A program made the translations under genes and the position numbers. A model generated the notes under the pieces. It was not told where the DNA came from and did no database searches. It saw only the letters and a list, made by a program, of their open reading frames with translations. Positions 7,556 through 16,352 of a stretch of 56,831 nucleotides of DNA are shown here, one piece after another. The DNA lies in the NCBI RefSeq assembly GCF_008801605.1, contig NZ_VZPJ01000025.1:1-56831 (forward strand), in the 5' to 3' direction. This stretch comes from Pseudomonas brassicacearum subsp. brassicacearum (GTDB lineage Bacteria; Pseudomonadota; Gammaproteobacteria; Pseudomonadales; Pseudomonadaceae). Each line of letters starts with the position of its first letter. Positions within the stretch are counted from its first letter, which is position 1.

Positions 7556-10500
7556 ATGTTCGAAAAAATCCTGATCGCCAACCGTGGCGCCATCGCCTGC
7601 CGCATCTTGCGGACCTTGCGTGAGCTGAAGGTCGAAGGCGTCGCGGTGTATTCCCAGGCCGACGCCGCCAGCTTGCATATCTTGCAGGCCGATGAAGCCC
7701 ACTGCCTGGGCGAAGGCGCGGCGGCCGGTACTTACCTGGCGGTGGACAAGCTTTTGGCGATTGCTAAAAGCAGCGGCGCGACCGCGATCCATCCCGGCTA
7801 CGGCTTTCTCTCGGAAAACGCCGCCTTCGCGCAAGCGTGCGAGGCCGCTGGCATCGCCTTCATCGGTCCGACGCCAGAACAACTGCGCGTGTTCGGCCTC
7901 AAGCACACCGCCCGCGACCTGGCGCGCCGACATGGTGTGCCACTGCTCGAAGGCACCGAACTGCTCGACAGCCTCGATGCCGCGCTATTGGCGGGCACTC
8001 AGCTCGGCTATCCGGTGATGCTCAAAAGTACCGCGGGCGGTGGCGGCATCGGCATGCGTGTGTGCCGCAGCGCCGCCGACCTGAGCGAATCCTTCGAAAC
8101 CGTGAAGCGCCTGGGCCAGAACAACTTCAGCGACGCCGGAGTGTTCATCGAGAAGTACATCGAACGTGCGCGGCATCTGGAAGTGCAGGTATTCGGCGAT
8201 GGCCTGGGCCAGGTGATCGCCTTGGGCGTGCGCGACTGCTCGGTGCAACGGCGCAACCAGAAAGTCCTCGAAGAGACCCCGGCGCCGAACCTGCCCGAGG
8301 GCATGGCCGATGAACTCTGCGCAGCGGCGATCCAACTGGCCCAGGCCGTGAACTACCGCAGCGCCGGCACCGTGGAGTTCGTGTTCGACAGCGACGCGGG
8401 GCGCTTCTATTTCCTGGAAGTGAACACCCGCCTGCAAGTGGAGCACGGCGTCACCGAGCAGGTGTGGGGCGTGGACCTGGTGCGCTGGATGGTGCAACTG
8501 GCGGCCGGTGATTTGCCGCCACTGAGCGAACTGGGCCAAGGTTTGAAAGCCGAGGGCCACGCGATCCAGGCGCGCTTGTATGCCGAGGACCCAGGCCGGG
8601 ATTTCCAGCCAAGCCCGGGGCTGCTGACTGCGGTGAGATTTCCCCAGGCCGACGGCAAGGCACTGCGCATCGACACCTGGGTCGAGGCCGGTTGCCAGAT
8701 CCCGCCCTACTTCGACCCGATGATCGCCAAGGTCATCCGCTGGGCGCCAACCCGCGAGCAGGCACGCCTGGGCTTGCATCAAGCGCTGGACGAAAGCCTG
8801 CTGTACGGCGTCGAGAACAACCGCCACTACCTGCAACAGATTCTCCTCGACACACCGTTTGCCAGCGGCCAGCCCTGGACCCGCTGCCTGGAAGCGTTGG
8901 TCTATCGCGCCAACACCGTTGAAGTGCTCAGCCCCGGCACCCAGACCAGCGTCCAGGACTATCCCGGCCGCCTCGGTTATTGGGCGGTGGGGGTGCCGCC
9001 GTCGGGACCGATGGACAGCCGTTCGTTGCGCCTGGGCAATCGCCTCTTGGGCAACGCAGAAGGCGCGGCGGCCTTGGAAATCACCATGAACGGGCCGCTG
9101 CTGCGCTTCAACTGCGCCGCGCGGGTGGCGGTGACCGGTGCGGTGATTGCCCTCACGCTCGACGGTGAACCGGTGCCGATGAACACGCCGTTGTCGATTG
9201 CTGCCGGCGCCACCCTCGCCATCGGCAACATCTCTGGGGCCGGGGCGCGCAGCTACCTGTGCCTGCAAGGCGGCGTGCAAGTGCCGGATTACCTGGGCAG
9301 TAAAAGCACTTTCACCCTCGGCCAGTTCGGCGGCCATGGCGGACGGGCGTTGTGTACCGGTGACGTGTTGCACCTGGCACCGCTGGATGAGCACGCGATG
9401 CTGCCGCCAACGAGCGCGCCGATCCTGGAACTGCCAAGCGTGCGGCAGATCCGCGTGATCTACGGCCCGCACGGCGCGCCCGAATACTTCACCGAGCGCT
9501 ACATCCAGACGTTCTTCGACACGGCCTGGGAAGTGCACTTCAACTCCAGCCGCACCGGCGTCCGCCTGATCGGGCCGAAACCCGAATGGGTCCGCGCCGA
9601 CGGCGGCGAGGCTGGGCTGCACCCTTCCAATATCCATGACAACCCCTACGCCATCGGCGCCGTGGACTTCACCGGCGACATGCCCGTCATCCTCGGCCCC
9701 GACGGCCCGAGCCTGGGCGGTTTCGTCTGCCCGGTGACGGTGATCGAAGCGGACCTCTGGCAGTTGGGGCAGCTCAAGGCGGGGGACAAGGTGCGGTTTG
9801 TGCCGGTGGATATCTCCACCGCCCGATCTCTGGCCTTGAAATGGGATCACTGTGGGAGCGAGTCTGCTCGCGATGAAGTCGATGCGGTGTCTGATCTGGC
9901 CCCATCGCGAGCAAGCTCGCTCCCACAGGGGATGGTGTCGCCCGTGGTGTTGGATATCGGTCAGGACGATACCCGCCTGGTCGCGCGCCTGGCCGGCGAC
10001 ACCCACCTGCTGCTGGAAATCGGCGCCCCCGAATTGGACCTGGTGCTGCGCTTTCGCGCCCATGCCTTGATGCAGGCGTTGGAACACAAATACCTGCCCG
10101 GCGTGATCGACCTGACGCCGGGCATTCGCTCGCTGCAAGTGCACTACCAACCCGAGCAAATGCCCCTGGCCGATCTGCTGAATATCGTCGCCGGTGAGTG
10201 GGATGCCGTGTGCGCCGCGCAGGACCTGCAAGTGCCGTCGCGCATCGTCCACCTACCATTATCCTGGGATGATCCGGCCTGTCAGTTGGCCATCGAAAAA
10301 TACATGACCACGGTGCGCAAGGACGCGCCCTGGTGCCCGAGCAACCTGGAGTTCATCCGGCGCATCAACGACCTGCCCAACCTCGATGAAGTGCAACGCA
10401 CGGTGTTCGACGCCAGTTACCTGGTGATGGGCCTGGGGGACGTCTACCTCGGCGCGCCGGTCGCCACGCCGCTCGACCCGCGCCATCGACTGGTGACCAC

Positions 10501-11185
10501 CAAATACAACCCGGCCCGCACCTGGACCGCGGAAAACTCGGTGGGCATCGGCGGCGCCTATATGTGCGTGTACGGCATGGAAGGTCCTGGCGGCTATCAG
10601 TTCGTCGGGCGCACGTTGCAGATGTGGAACCGTTATCGGGACGTCGCCGCCTTCGACGGCAAGCCCTGGCTGCTGCGGTTCTTCGACCAGATCCGCTTCT
10701 ATCCGGTCAGCGCCGATGAACTGCTGCGCATCCGTCGGGACTTCCCCCTGGGCCGCTTCGATCTGGAGATCGAGCACAGCCAGCTCAACCTCGCTGACTA
10801 CCAGCGTTTCCTGGTGCAGGAAGCCGACGGCATCGCCGCGTTCCGCCAACGGCAACAAGGCGCCTTCGACGCCGAGCGCGAGCGTTGGATCGCCAGTGGC
10901 CAGGCGCACTTCGACAGTGAAGAACCGGCCATCGCACCGAGCGAAGATTCGCCGCTGACTGACGGTCAACTGAGTGTCGACAGCCACATCGCCGGCAACC
11001 TCTGGCAGGTGCAGGTAGACGTTGGCGCACGGGTCGCCGCCGGTGATGTGCTGGTTATTCTCGAGTCGATGAAAATGGAAATCCCGCTGCTTGCACCCTC
11101 GGCCGGCGTGGTGCGCGAGGTGCGCGTCCAGCCAGGTTCGGCAGTGCGCGCCGGACAGCGCGTCGTGGTGCTGGACCGTGACTGA
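7556..11185 (+). CDS. Guanidine (urea-type) carboxylase, biotin-dependent
   Basis: 1209 aa. Domains in order are biotin carboxylase (1-450; KILIANRGAIACRI, AIHPGYGFLSEN, EVNTRLQVEHGVTE), carboxyltransferase part B/KipA-like (about 460-760; TSVQDYPGRLGYW, PSGPMDSRSLRLGNRLLGN), part A/KipI-like (about 790-1090), and a C-terminal biotinyl domain with the biotin Lys1173 in ESMKME. With ATP and bicarbonate it makes N-carboxyguanidine (or allophanate from urea). The riboswitch and deiminase neighbours favour guanidine. Residues 766-791 are encoded by an inserted REPIN between the two carboxyltransferase halves, and the frame stays open. Start ATG 7556 follows a GAGGGGGC site. Confidence 0.93.
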   Translation: MFEKILIANRGAIACRILRTLRELKVEGVAVYSQADAASLHILQADEAHCLGEGAAAGTYLAVDKLLAIAKSSGATAIHPGYGFLSENAAFAQACEAAGIAFIGPTPEQLRVFGLKHTARDLARRHGVPLLEGTELLDSLDAALLAGTQLGYPVMLKSTAGGGGIGMRVCRSAADLSESFETVKRLGQNNFSDAGVFIEKYIERARHLEVQVFGDGLGQVIALGVRDCSVQRRNQKVLEETPAPNLPEGMADELCAAAIQLAQAVNYRSAGTVEFVFDSDAGRFYFLEVNTRLQVEHGVTEQVWGVDLVRWMVQLAAGDLPPLSELGQGLKAEGHAIQARLYAEDPGRDFQPSPGLLTAVRFPQADGKALRIDTWVEAGCQIPPYFDPMIAKVIRWAPTREQARLGLHQALDESLLYGVENNRHYLQQILLDTPFASGQPWTRCLEALVYRANTVEVLSPGTQTSVQDYPGRLGYWAVGVPPSGPMDSRSLRLGNRLLGNAEGAAALEITMNGPLLRFNCAARVAVTGAVIALTLDGEPVPMNTPLSIAAGATLAIGNISGAGARSYLCLQGGVQVPDYLGSKSTFTLGQFGGHGGRALCTGDVLHLAPLDEHAMLPPTSAPILELPSVRQIRVIYGPHGAPEYFTERYIQTFFDTAWEVHFNSSRTGVRLIGPKPEWVRADGGEAGLHPSNIHDNPYAIGAVDFTGDMPVILGPDGPSLGGFVCPVTVIEADLWQLGQLKAGDKVRFVPVDISTARSLALKWDHCGSESARDEVDAVSDLAPSRASSLPQGMVSPVVLDIGQDDTRLVARLAGDTHLLLEIGAPELDLVLRFRAHALMQALEHKYLPGVIDLTPGIRSLQVHYQPEQMPLADLLNIVAGEWDAVCAAQDLQVPSRIVHLPLSWDDPACQLAIEKYMTTVRKDAPWCPSNLEFIRRINDLPNLDEVQRTVFDASYLVMGLGDVYLGAPVATPLDPRHRLVTTKYNPARTWTAENSVGIGGAYMCVYGMEGPGGYQFVGRTLQMWNRYRDVAAFDGKPWLLRFFDQIRFYPVSADELLRIRRDFPLGRFDLEIEHSQLNLADYQRFLVQEADGIAAFRQRQQGAFDAERERWIASGQAHFDSEEPAIAPSEDSPLTDGQLSVDSHIAGNLWQVQVDVGARVAAGDVLVILESMKMEIPLLAPSAGVVREVRVQPGSAVRAGQRVVVLDRD
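9850..9928. repeat. REPIN inside the carboxylase coding sequence
   Basis: The left arm CTGTGGGAGCGAGTCTGCTC and right arm GAGCAAGCTCGCTCCCACAG face each other within the gene. The element adds codons 766-791 without a stop or frameshift. Its position matches the linker between the KipA-like and KipI-like domains. Confidence 0.95.
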
Positions 11186-11207
11186 ACTCAATCAAAGGAT
11201 TAACACC

Positions 11208-12986
11208 ATGAACCTCTCTCTTCGCTTGGACGACCTGCGCAACACCTACCGCAGCGGCACACTGACGCCACGCCAATTGCTGTTGGGCCTGCGGGAAAAA
11301 GCCGCGGCGCTGAACCCGGACTATCACCTGTTCATTCACCTGCTGACGGCCGAAGAACTGGAACCCTACCTGACCGCATTGGAAAGCCGCGACCTGGAGA
11401 GCCTGCCGCTGTACGGCGTGCCGTTTGCCATCAAGGACAACATCGACCTGGCCGGCATTCCGACCACCGCCGCCTGCCCGGCATTTGCCTACGTACCGCC
11501 ACGCTCGGCGACCATTGTCGAGCAGTTGCTGGCACTGGGCGCGATCCCCCTGGGCAAGACCAACCTCGACCAATTCGCCACCGGGCTCAATGGCACTCGC
11601 TCGCCCTACGGCGCCTGCCGCAACAGCGTGCTGCCCGACTATCCCGCAGGCGGTTCGAGCGCCGGCTCGTCGCTGGCCGTGGCCCTGGGCGTGGCGAGTT
11701 TTGCCTTGGGCACCGACACCGCCGGCTCCGGTCGAGTGCCCGCAGCCTTGAACAACCTGGTGGGATTGAAAGCCACCCTGGGGTTGATCTCCACGGCGGG
11801 TGTGGTCCCGGCCTGTCGCACGCTGGACTGCGTCACGACCTTCACGGCGACAGCAAAGGAAGCCAGCCAGCTCTTGGCGCTGACGGCCCGTCCAGACCCT
11901 CGTGACGACTACAGCCGCCACAACCCGCAGTGGAACGACGGCGCCGCGTTCGGCGTGCCCCGGCGCTTTCGCTTCGGTGTGCCGCGCCAGCAGGACCTGG
12001 CATTTTTCGGCTGCCAGGAAGGTCCGCAACTGTTTCTGGAAGCCATCGAGCGACTCGAACGCCTGGGCGGCGAAGCCGTGGAACTGGATTTGTCGCCGTT
12101 CCTGGAAGCAGCGCGGCTGCTTTATGAAGGCCCTTGGGTGGCCGAACGCTACAGCGTTGCCGGCCCCTTGATGGAGCGTGAGCCGGAGGCTGTACTGCCG
12201 GTCATCCGCGCCGTCCTGGCGAAAGCGCCTACGGTAGATGGCGTACAAACCTTCCGCGCCCGCTACCGTTTGCAAGCGCTCAAAGCCCAATGCGACCGGG
12301 CCATGGACGCGCTCGATTGCGTAATCACCCCGACCATCGGCCGACCGGTGACCCTCGCCGAACTGGCCTCCGAACCAGTGCTGCGCAACTCGGAGCTGGG
12401 GTATTACACCAATTTCATGAACCTGCTGGACTACGCCGCCGTCGCCGTTCCCAGTGCGTTCATGGCCAACGGCTTGCCCTGGGGCGTGACGCTGTTCGGT
12501 CGAGCCTTCACCGATCAATACCTCTTGAGCGTGGCCGATGCCCTGCAGCGTCAACAGGACACGACTTTGCCAGCGCCCGCCAACCCGGCGCGCCACGACC
12601 TGGCACGGCTGGTGGTGTGTGGCGCACATCTGGACGGGTTGGCGCTGAACGGGCAGCTCAAGCAACGCGGTGCGCGTCTGATCGAGGCCACCCAAAGCTC
12701 AGCGGATTATCGCCTCTACGCCTTGGCCGGCGGCCCTCCCCTGCGCCCCGGCATGCTTCGGGTCAGCGAGGGCGGCGTGGCAATCGAGGTGGAGCTCTGG
12801 GAGCTGCCGAGCAGCGAACTGGGTTCATTCCTGACCGGCATCCCCGCACCGTTGGGGCTGGGCAAGGTGCAACTGGCCGATGGTCGCTGGGAAAGCGGAT
12901 TCATCTGCGAGTCGTATGGCCTGGAAGGCGCACGGGACATCAGTCATCTGGGGGGATGGCGGGCTTATTTGCGTAGCCTGGAATAA
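11208..12986 (+). CDS. atzF: Allophanate hydrolase
   Basis: 592 aa. An N-terminal amidase-signature domain (1-445) carries the Ser-cisSer-Lys triad: Lys76 in AIKDNID, the Ser of PAGGSSAGSS (about 150) and Ser174 in TDTAGSGRVPA. A C-terminal domain of about 140 residues is typical of AtzF/DUR1,2 allophanate hydrolases. It hydrolyses allophanate to ammonia and CO2, the last step of guanidine or urea breakdown. ATG 11208 lies 22 bp after the carboxylase stop, downstream of an AAAGGA site. It is the last gene of the operon. Confidence 0.94.
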   Translation: MNLSLRLDDLRNTYRSGTLTPRQLLLGLREKAAALNPDYHLFIHLLTAEELEPYLTALESRDLESLPLYGVPFAIKDNIDLAGIPTTAACPAFAYVPPRSATIVEQLLALGAIPLGKTNLDQFATGLNGTRSPYGACRNSVLPDYPAGGSSAGSSLAVALGVASFALGTDTAGSGRVPAALNNLVGLKATLGLISTAGVVPACRTLDCVTTFTATAKEASQLLALTARPDPRDDYSRHNPQWNDGAAFGVPRRFRFGVPRQQDLAFFGCQEGPQLFLEAIERLERLGGEAVELDLSPFLEAARLLYEGPWVAERYSVAGPLMEREPEAVLPVIRAVLAKAPTVDGVQTFRARYRLQALKAQCDRAMDALDCVITPTIGRPVTLAELASEPVLRNSELGYYTNFMNLLDYAAVAVPSAFMANGLPWGVTLFGRAFTDQYLLSVADALQRQQDTTLPAPANPARHDLARLVVCGAHLDGLALNGQLKQRGARLIEATQSSADYRLYALAGGPPLRPGMLRVSEGGVAIEVELWELPSSELGSFLTGIPAPLGLGKVQLADGRWESGFICESYGLEGARDISHLGGWRAYLRSLE

Positions 12987-12998
12987 AGCCGAATCTGT

Positions 12999-13022
12999 GG
13001 TGAGGGAGCCTGTTCCCTCACC
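12999..13022. repeat. Hairpin at the end of the guanidine operon
   Basis: GGTGAGGGA, 6-nt loop GCCTGT, TCCCTCACC, 12 bp after the allophanate hydrolase stop. It has no T-run. It may be a degenerate REP of another family or a transcript-stabilising stem. Confidence 0.55.
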
Positions 13023-13108
13023 ATGGTCCTACAAACCTGCAAATCCGAATGTCTTTTCCCACAAGGCCACTAAACTGACTTCATTGGGTCTGTGCCAAGG
13101 GAATCGCC

Positions 13109-13855
13109 ATGTCGTTCCGTTCGCCGTTGTATTCCCAGCGCAAGCCGCTCCTGGCCGTGGTGGCGCTGCTGGGTACTGGTTTCCTGATCATTGCGTTGCT
13201 GGGCTATTACGCAGCCCATGCCTCGGTACGCGATAACATCCTCAAGACGCTGTATCTGAACTTGCTGATCGGCATACTCGTGACGCTGGCGGTCCTGGCA
13301 ATCCTTTATCGGTTGATCAACAGCTACCAACAACGCATCGACGCCCAGGCCACCCTCGACAGCCTGACCGAATTGCCGAATCGCCGTGGCTTCGACCTGC
13401 TGGCGGTGCAAGCCCTGCATGAAGCCCAGCGCGAGCCCAAACCCTTGACTGCGCTGCTGGTGGAACTGGACGAGTTCAAGCGGCTGGACAGCACCCATGG
13501 TCATATCGCCACCGAACAACTGCTGACCGGGTTCGCGCGCGACCTGACGCAAAGCCTGCGGCATTCGGACATCGTGTGTCGCTGGAGCACTGAAGCCTTT
13601 GCCGTCCTGCTCAAGGACACCGATGGACAGACCAGTCTGAAAATCGCAGAGAAAATTCGTCAGCACATCGAAAAGCAGCGCTATTTCTGCAGTGGAAAAC
13701 AATTGCTGGTCACCGTCAGCCTCGGCCTCACCACCTTGCAGGACGAAGACACCTTGCACAGCCTGCTGTCGCGGACCGATCATGCGCTGCAACGCGCCCG
13801 ACAGACCGGGTGCAACCGAACCTGCGTGGAAATGCCTCACTCCAGTTATGAATAA
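13109..13855 (+). CDS. Membrane-anchored degenerate GGDEF-domain protein
   Basis: 248 aa. Two hydrophobic segments (about 14-36 and 48-68) precede a diguanylate-cyclase fold from about residue 85 (DSLTELPNRRGFD is the canonical entry motif). Where active enzymes have RxGGDEF this one reads RWSTEAF, so both glycines and the catalytic acids are lost or shifted. The usual FK..ND metal/nucleotide segment is also altered (ELDEFKRLDSTHG). It is therefore probably not a cyclase and may bind GTP, c-di-GMP or a partner. It overlaps the next small gene by 8 bp. Confidence 0.85.
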   Translation: MSFRSPLYSQRKPLLAVVALLGTGFLIIALLGYYAAHASVRDNILKTLYLNLLIGILVTLAVLAILYRLINSYQQRIDAQATLDSLTELPNRRGFDLLAVQALHEAQREPKPLTALLVELDEFKRLDSTHGHIATEQLLTGFARDLTQSLRHSDIVCRWSTEAFAVLLKDTDGQTSLKIAEKIRQHIEKQRYFCSGKQLLVTVSLGLTTLQDEDTLHSLLSRTDHALQRARQTGCNRTCVEMPHSSYE

Positions 13856-14066
13856 ACCCGACCTTTGCCCGGCCTGCGGCGGTGCCAACGACTGCACCCT
13901 GGCCGACCCACGAACCGCCGATCGCGCCTGCTGGTGTTACGGCGTGAGCATCGACCCGGCCGTGCTCGAGGCATTGCCAACCGAGCTGCGTGATCAGTCC
14001 TGCCTGTGCCCACGCTGCGCCCAGGTCGAAGCCCAGTTGCGCGCCAAGCCCCAGCCGATCGCGTAA
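13848..14066 (+). CDS. Cysteine-rich CWC family protein
   Basis: 72 aa with Cys pairs LCPACGG and LCPRC plus a central ACWCYGV, the arrangement of the cysteine-rich CWC family, likely a small zinc-binding protein of unknown role. The ATG lies within the last codons of the GGDEF-like gene and rsuA follows after 35 bp, suggesting one transcript. The start is set by the family N-terminus (MNKPDLCPACG). Confidence 0.85.
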   Translation: MNKPDLCPACGGANDCTLADPRTADRACWCYGVSIDPAVLEALPTELRDQSCLCPRCAQVEAQLRAKPQPIA

Positions 14067-14101
14067 GATGCCCGCCCTCCGTTGCCTTGCCTGAACTGTC
14101 C

Positions 14102-14794
14102 ATGCGCGTCGACCGTTTCCTCAGTAATCTGCCGCGATTCAATCGCCAACAAGTGCGCCTGCTACTGGTGGAACGCAGGGTGCGGATCGATGGCCAGACC
14201 GTCAGCGACCCCCATGCACAAGTCCGTGAATTCAGCCGTGTAGAAGTCGACGACGACGTGCTGCAAGCAGGCCGGCCGGCGCGCTACTTCATGCTGCACA
14301 AGCCACCCGGCTGTGTCAGCGCGACCCGCGATCCGCAACACCCCACGGTGCTCGACTGGCTGGACGAACCGGACAAGAACGACCTGCACATCGCCGGGCG
14401 CCTGGACTTCAACACCACAGGGCTGATGCTGATCACCAATGACGGCAGCTGGTCGCGGCGCCTGACCCAACCGCAGACCAAACTGCCCAAGGTCTACTAC
14501 GTCGAAACCGAGCAAATCATCACGGCCGAATACGCCGATACCTTCGCCCGGGGCCTGTACTTTGCCTTCGAAGACCTCACCACCCAACCTGCAGAGCTGA
14601 CGCTGCTGGGGCCCAGATCGGCGCGCTTGAGCATCGTTGAAGGGCGCTATCACCAGGTCAAGCGCATGTTCGGCCACTTCAACAACAAGGTGCTGCGCCT
14701 GCACCGCGAGCGCATGGGCCCGTTGACGTTGGACGCCCATCTCGAGCCGGGCCAGTACCGCGCCTTGAGCCCTGAAGAAGTCCATCTCATCTGA
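14102..14794 (+). CDS. rsuA: 16S rRNA pseudouridine synthase, RsuA family
   Basis: 230 aa. An N-terminal S4 RNA-binding domain (MRVDRFLSNLPRFNRQQVRLLL) is followed by the RsuA/RluB catalytic core with GRLDFNTTGLMLITND, whose Asp is the catalytic residue, and EGRYHQVKRMFGHFNNKV. It is expected to make pseudouridine 516 in 16S rRNA. The start ATG 14102 begins the S4 domain. The open frame upstream overlaps the CWC gene and lacks family features. Confidence 0.92.
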   Translation: MRVDRFLSNLPRFNRQQVRLLLVERRVRIDGQTVSDPHAQVREFSRVEVDDDVLQAGRPARYFMLHKPPGCVSATRDPQHPTVLDWLDEPDKNDLHIAGRLDFNTTGLMLITNDGSWSRRLTQPQTKLPKVYYVETEQIITAEYADTFARGLYFAFEDLTTQPAELTLLGPRSARLSIVEGRYHQVKRMFGHFNNKVLRLHRERMGPLTLDAHLEPGQYRALSPEEVHLI

Positions 14795-15105
14795 ACCCGC
14801 TACCGCTGGGCAGAAGTGTCGAACAATTTTCCGATAGGTACTTGCGCAACGGTCGCCCCCCTGCTTGAATCAAACCGTCGGCCGAAATGTGACCGATGAG
14901 TCACAACATACTTCCAAGAAACCTTTTGCCGGCTGGAACCCTCAGGTTCCGCCTTGTCCCGCCGGCGAACTGCCCGCCTATAACAACACCCGTCGACCGT
15001 TTTTTTTGGATCGACATGGGCCTTATCTTCCAGGCGAATGCCTACCTGTCACATTGCCCGTGCAATCTCATTGCGCGCATACCCGCTTGCCAGGAGTCTT
15101 ATGAC

Positions 15106-15990
15106 ATGAGGCCAGAAATCGCTGTGCTGGATATACAGGGTCAGTATCGGGTTTACACGGAGTTCTATCGCGCAGACGCCGCACAAAAGACCATCATTCT
15201 GGTCAACGGCTCAATGGCCACTACCGCGTCGTTTGCACAGACCGCCAAAAACCTCTACCCGCAATTCAATGTTGTGCTGTACGACCAACCCTACGCGGGC
15301 AAGTCAAAAGCTCACAACCGACATGAGCAAATGCTGACGAAAGAGATCGAGGGCCAGATTCTCCTGGAACTGATCGACCACTTCGCCGCCGAACACGTGC
15401 TGTCGTTTTCCTGGGGCGGCGCCGCCACGCTGACCGCCTTGGCGCAGCGGCCACGGCGCATCGAAAAAGCCGTGATCAGTTCGTTCTCGCCGGTGCTCAA
15501 TGCGCCGATGCGCGACTACCTGGAACGCGGTGTGGATTACCTCGGCAGCCTGGACGGCGACCGTGTCGGGCACTTGGTCAACAGCACCATCGGCAAGCAT
15601 TTGCCGCCGCTGTTCAAGCGCTTCAACTATCGTCATGTCAGCAGCCTGGCCGAACATGAGTACGGGCAGATGCACTTCCACATCAGCGATGTGCTCCACA
15701 GCGACCGCTTGTGCTACGTCAACGCAGCGAAAAAAATCAACGTACCGGTGTTGTTCCTGAACGGCGAATGGGACGAATACACCGCGGCCGACGACGCCAG
15801 GCTCTTTGCCGATCACGTGCAGCACAGCAGCTTCAGCACACTGCAAGCCACCGGGCACTTCCTGGACATGGAACACAAAGCCGCCTGTCGCGACAGCCGT
15901 AACGCCTTGCTGGGTTTCCTCACACCGGAACACCACGAGAGCCGACCGCGCTATAGCTACGTGCAGGGCTACCATGCACTGGCTATCTGA
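15106..15990 (+). CDS. phaG: PhaG, (R)-3-hydroxyacyl-ACP transacylase/thioesterase
   Basis: 294-aa alpha/beta hydrolase that, from memory, closely matches Pseudomonas PhaG from its first residues (MRPEIAVLDIQGQYRVYTEF). It diverts 3-hydroxyacyl-ACP from fatty-acid synthesis to medium-chain polyhydroxyalkanoate precursors. Visible features are the nucleophile elbow SFSWGGA, an Asp in NGEWDEYTAADD and the terminal His in TGHFLDME. AGGAG at 15092 fits ATG 15106. The frame is open upstream to 14896, but those 70 codons do not resemble the family. The 311 bp upstream hold no other gene and presumably contain the promoter. Confidence 0.95.
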   Translation: MRPEIAVLDIQGQYRVYTEFYRADAAQKTIILVNGSMATTASFAQTAKNLYPQFNVVLYDQPYAGKSKAHNRHEQMLTKEIEGQILLELIDHFAAEHVLSFSWGGAATLTALAQRPRRIEKAVISSFSPVLNAPMRDYLERGVDYLGSLDGDRVGHLVNSTIGKHLPPLFKRFNYRHVSSLAEHEYGQMHFHISDVLHSDRLCYVNAAKKINVPVLFLNGEWDEYTAADDARLFADHVQHSSFSTLQATGHFLDMEHKAACRDSRNALLGFLTPEHHESRPRYSYVQGYHALAI

Positions 15991-16000
15991 AACCGAGTCC

Positions 16001-16049
16001 TGGCGAGCAAACCCCGTCCTGCGCCTTCAGCAACGGGGCTTGCCCGCCA
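16001..16049. repeat. Imperfect inverted repeat after phaG
   Basis: TGGCGAGCAAACCCCGT pairs, with three mismatches, with ACGGGGCTTGCCCGCCA across a 15-nt loop. There is no T-run. It resembles a REP-like element of a third sequence type and may end or stabilise phaG mRNA. Confidence 0.5.
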
Positions 16050-16152
16050 ACGACCGCTCTGGTTTGAGGCTCGCATAGACGACTGACCGCACGCTGTGTG
16101 AAGAAAAACTTCAAATCCGTGCCCACATCTGGTACAAAGTCAGCCGCTCTGA

Positions 16153-16226
16153 GCGGGTGTCGTATAATGGCATTACTCCAGCTTCCCAAGCTGATAACGA
16201 GGGTTCGATTCCCTTCACCCGCTCCA
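16153..16226 (+). tRNA. tRNA-Gly(CCC)
   Basis: 74 nt including an encoded CCA end. The acceptor stem GCGGGTG pairs with CACCCGC. The anticodon loop TTCCCAA gives anticodon CCC, and the T-loop is GGTTCGATTCC. A T-rich terminator follows 45 bp later. Its 3' side borders the accessory segment that runs to about 19.3 kb. Confidence 0.95.
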
Positions 16227-16269
16227 ATCGAATTCTGGTCCTGCGTCGTACGTTTTTGGCGGGGGATTA

Positions 16270-16300
16270 AAAAACCGGCTCTTGGTGGCCGGTTTTTTTT
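16270..16300 (+). terminator. Intrinsic terminator after tRNA-Gly
   Basis: AAAAACCGGC, a loop, then GCCGG followed by eight T. The symmetrical A and T runs allow bidirectional use. Confidence 0.85.
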
Positions 16301-16352
16301 GGTCTGGAATCTGGTGGGATTGGCGCCCGAGTACCTATGAAGGAGAGCAAGG

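Noticed and set aside
7985..10252. 755-codon minus-strand frame opposite the carboxylase
   Set aside because: Antisense shadow of a well-supported multidomain enzyme; no motif, and it reads through the REPIN.
14896..15105. 70-codon N-terminal extension of phaG
   Set aside because: The frame is open, but PhaG homologues start at MRPEIAVLD and AGGAG precedes that ATG.
16153..16226. Attachment-site duplication of the tRNA-Gly 3' end
   Set aside because: No second copy of the T-loop/acceptor segment was found downstream by eye, and no integrase gene is present.
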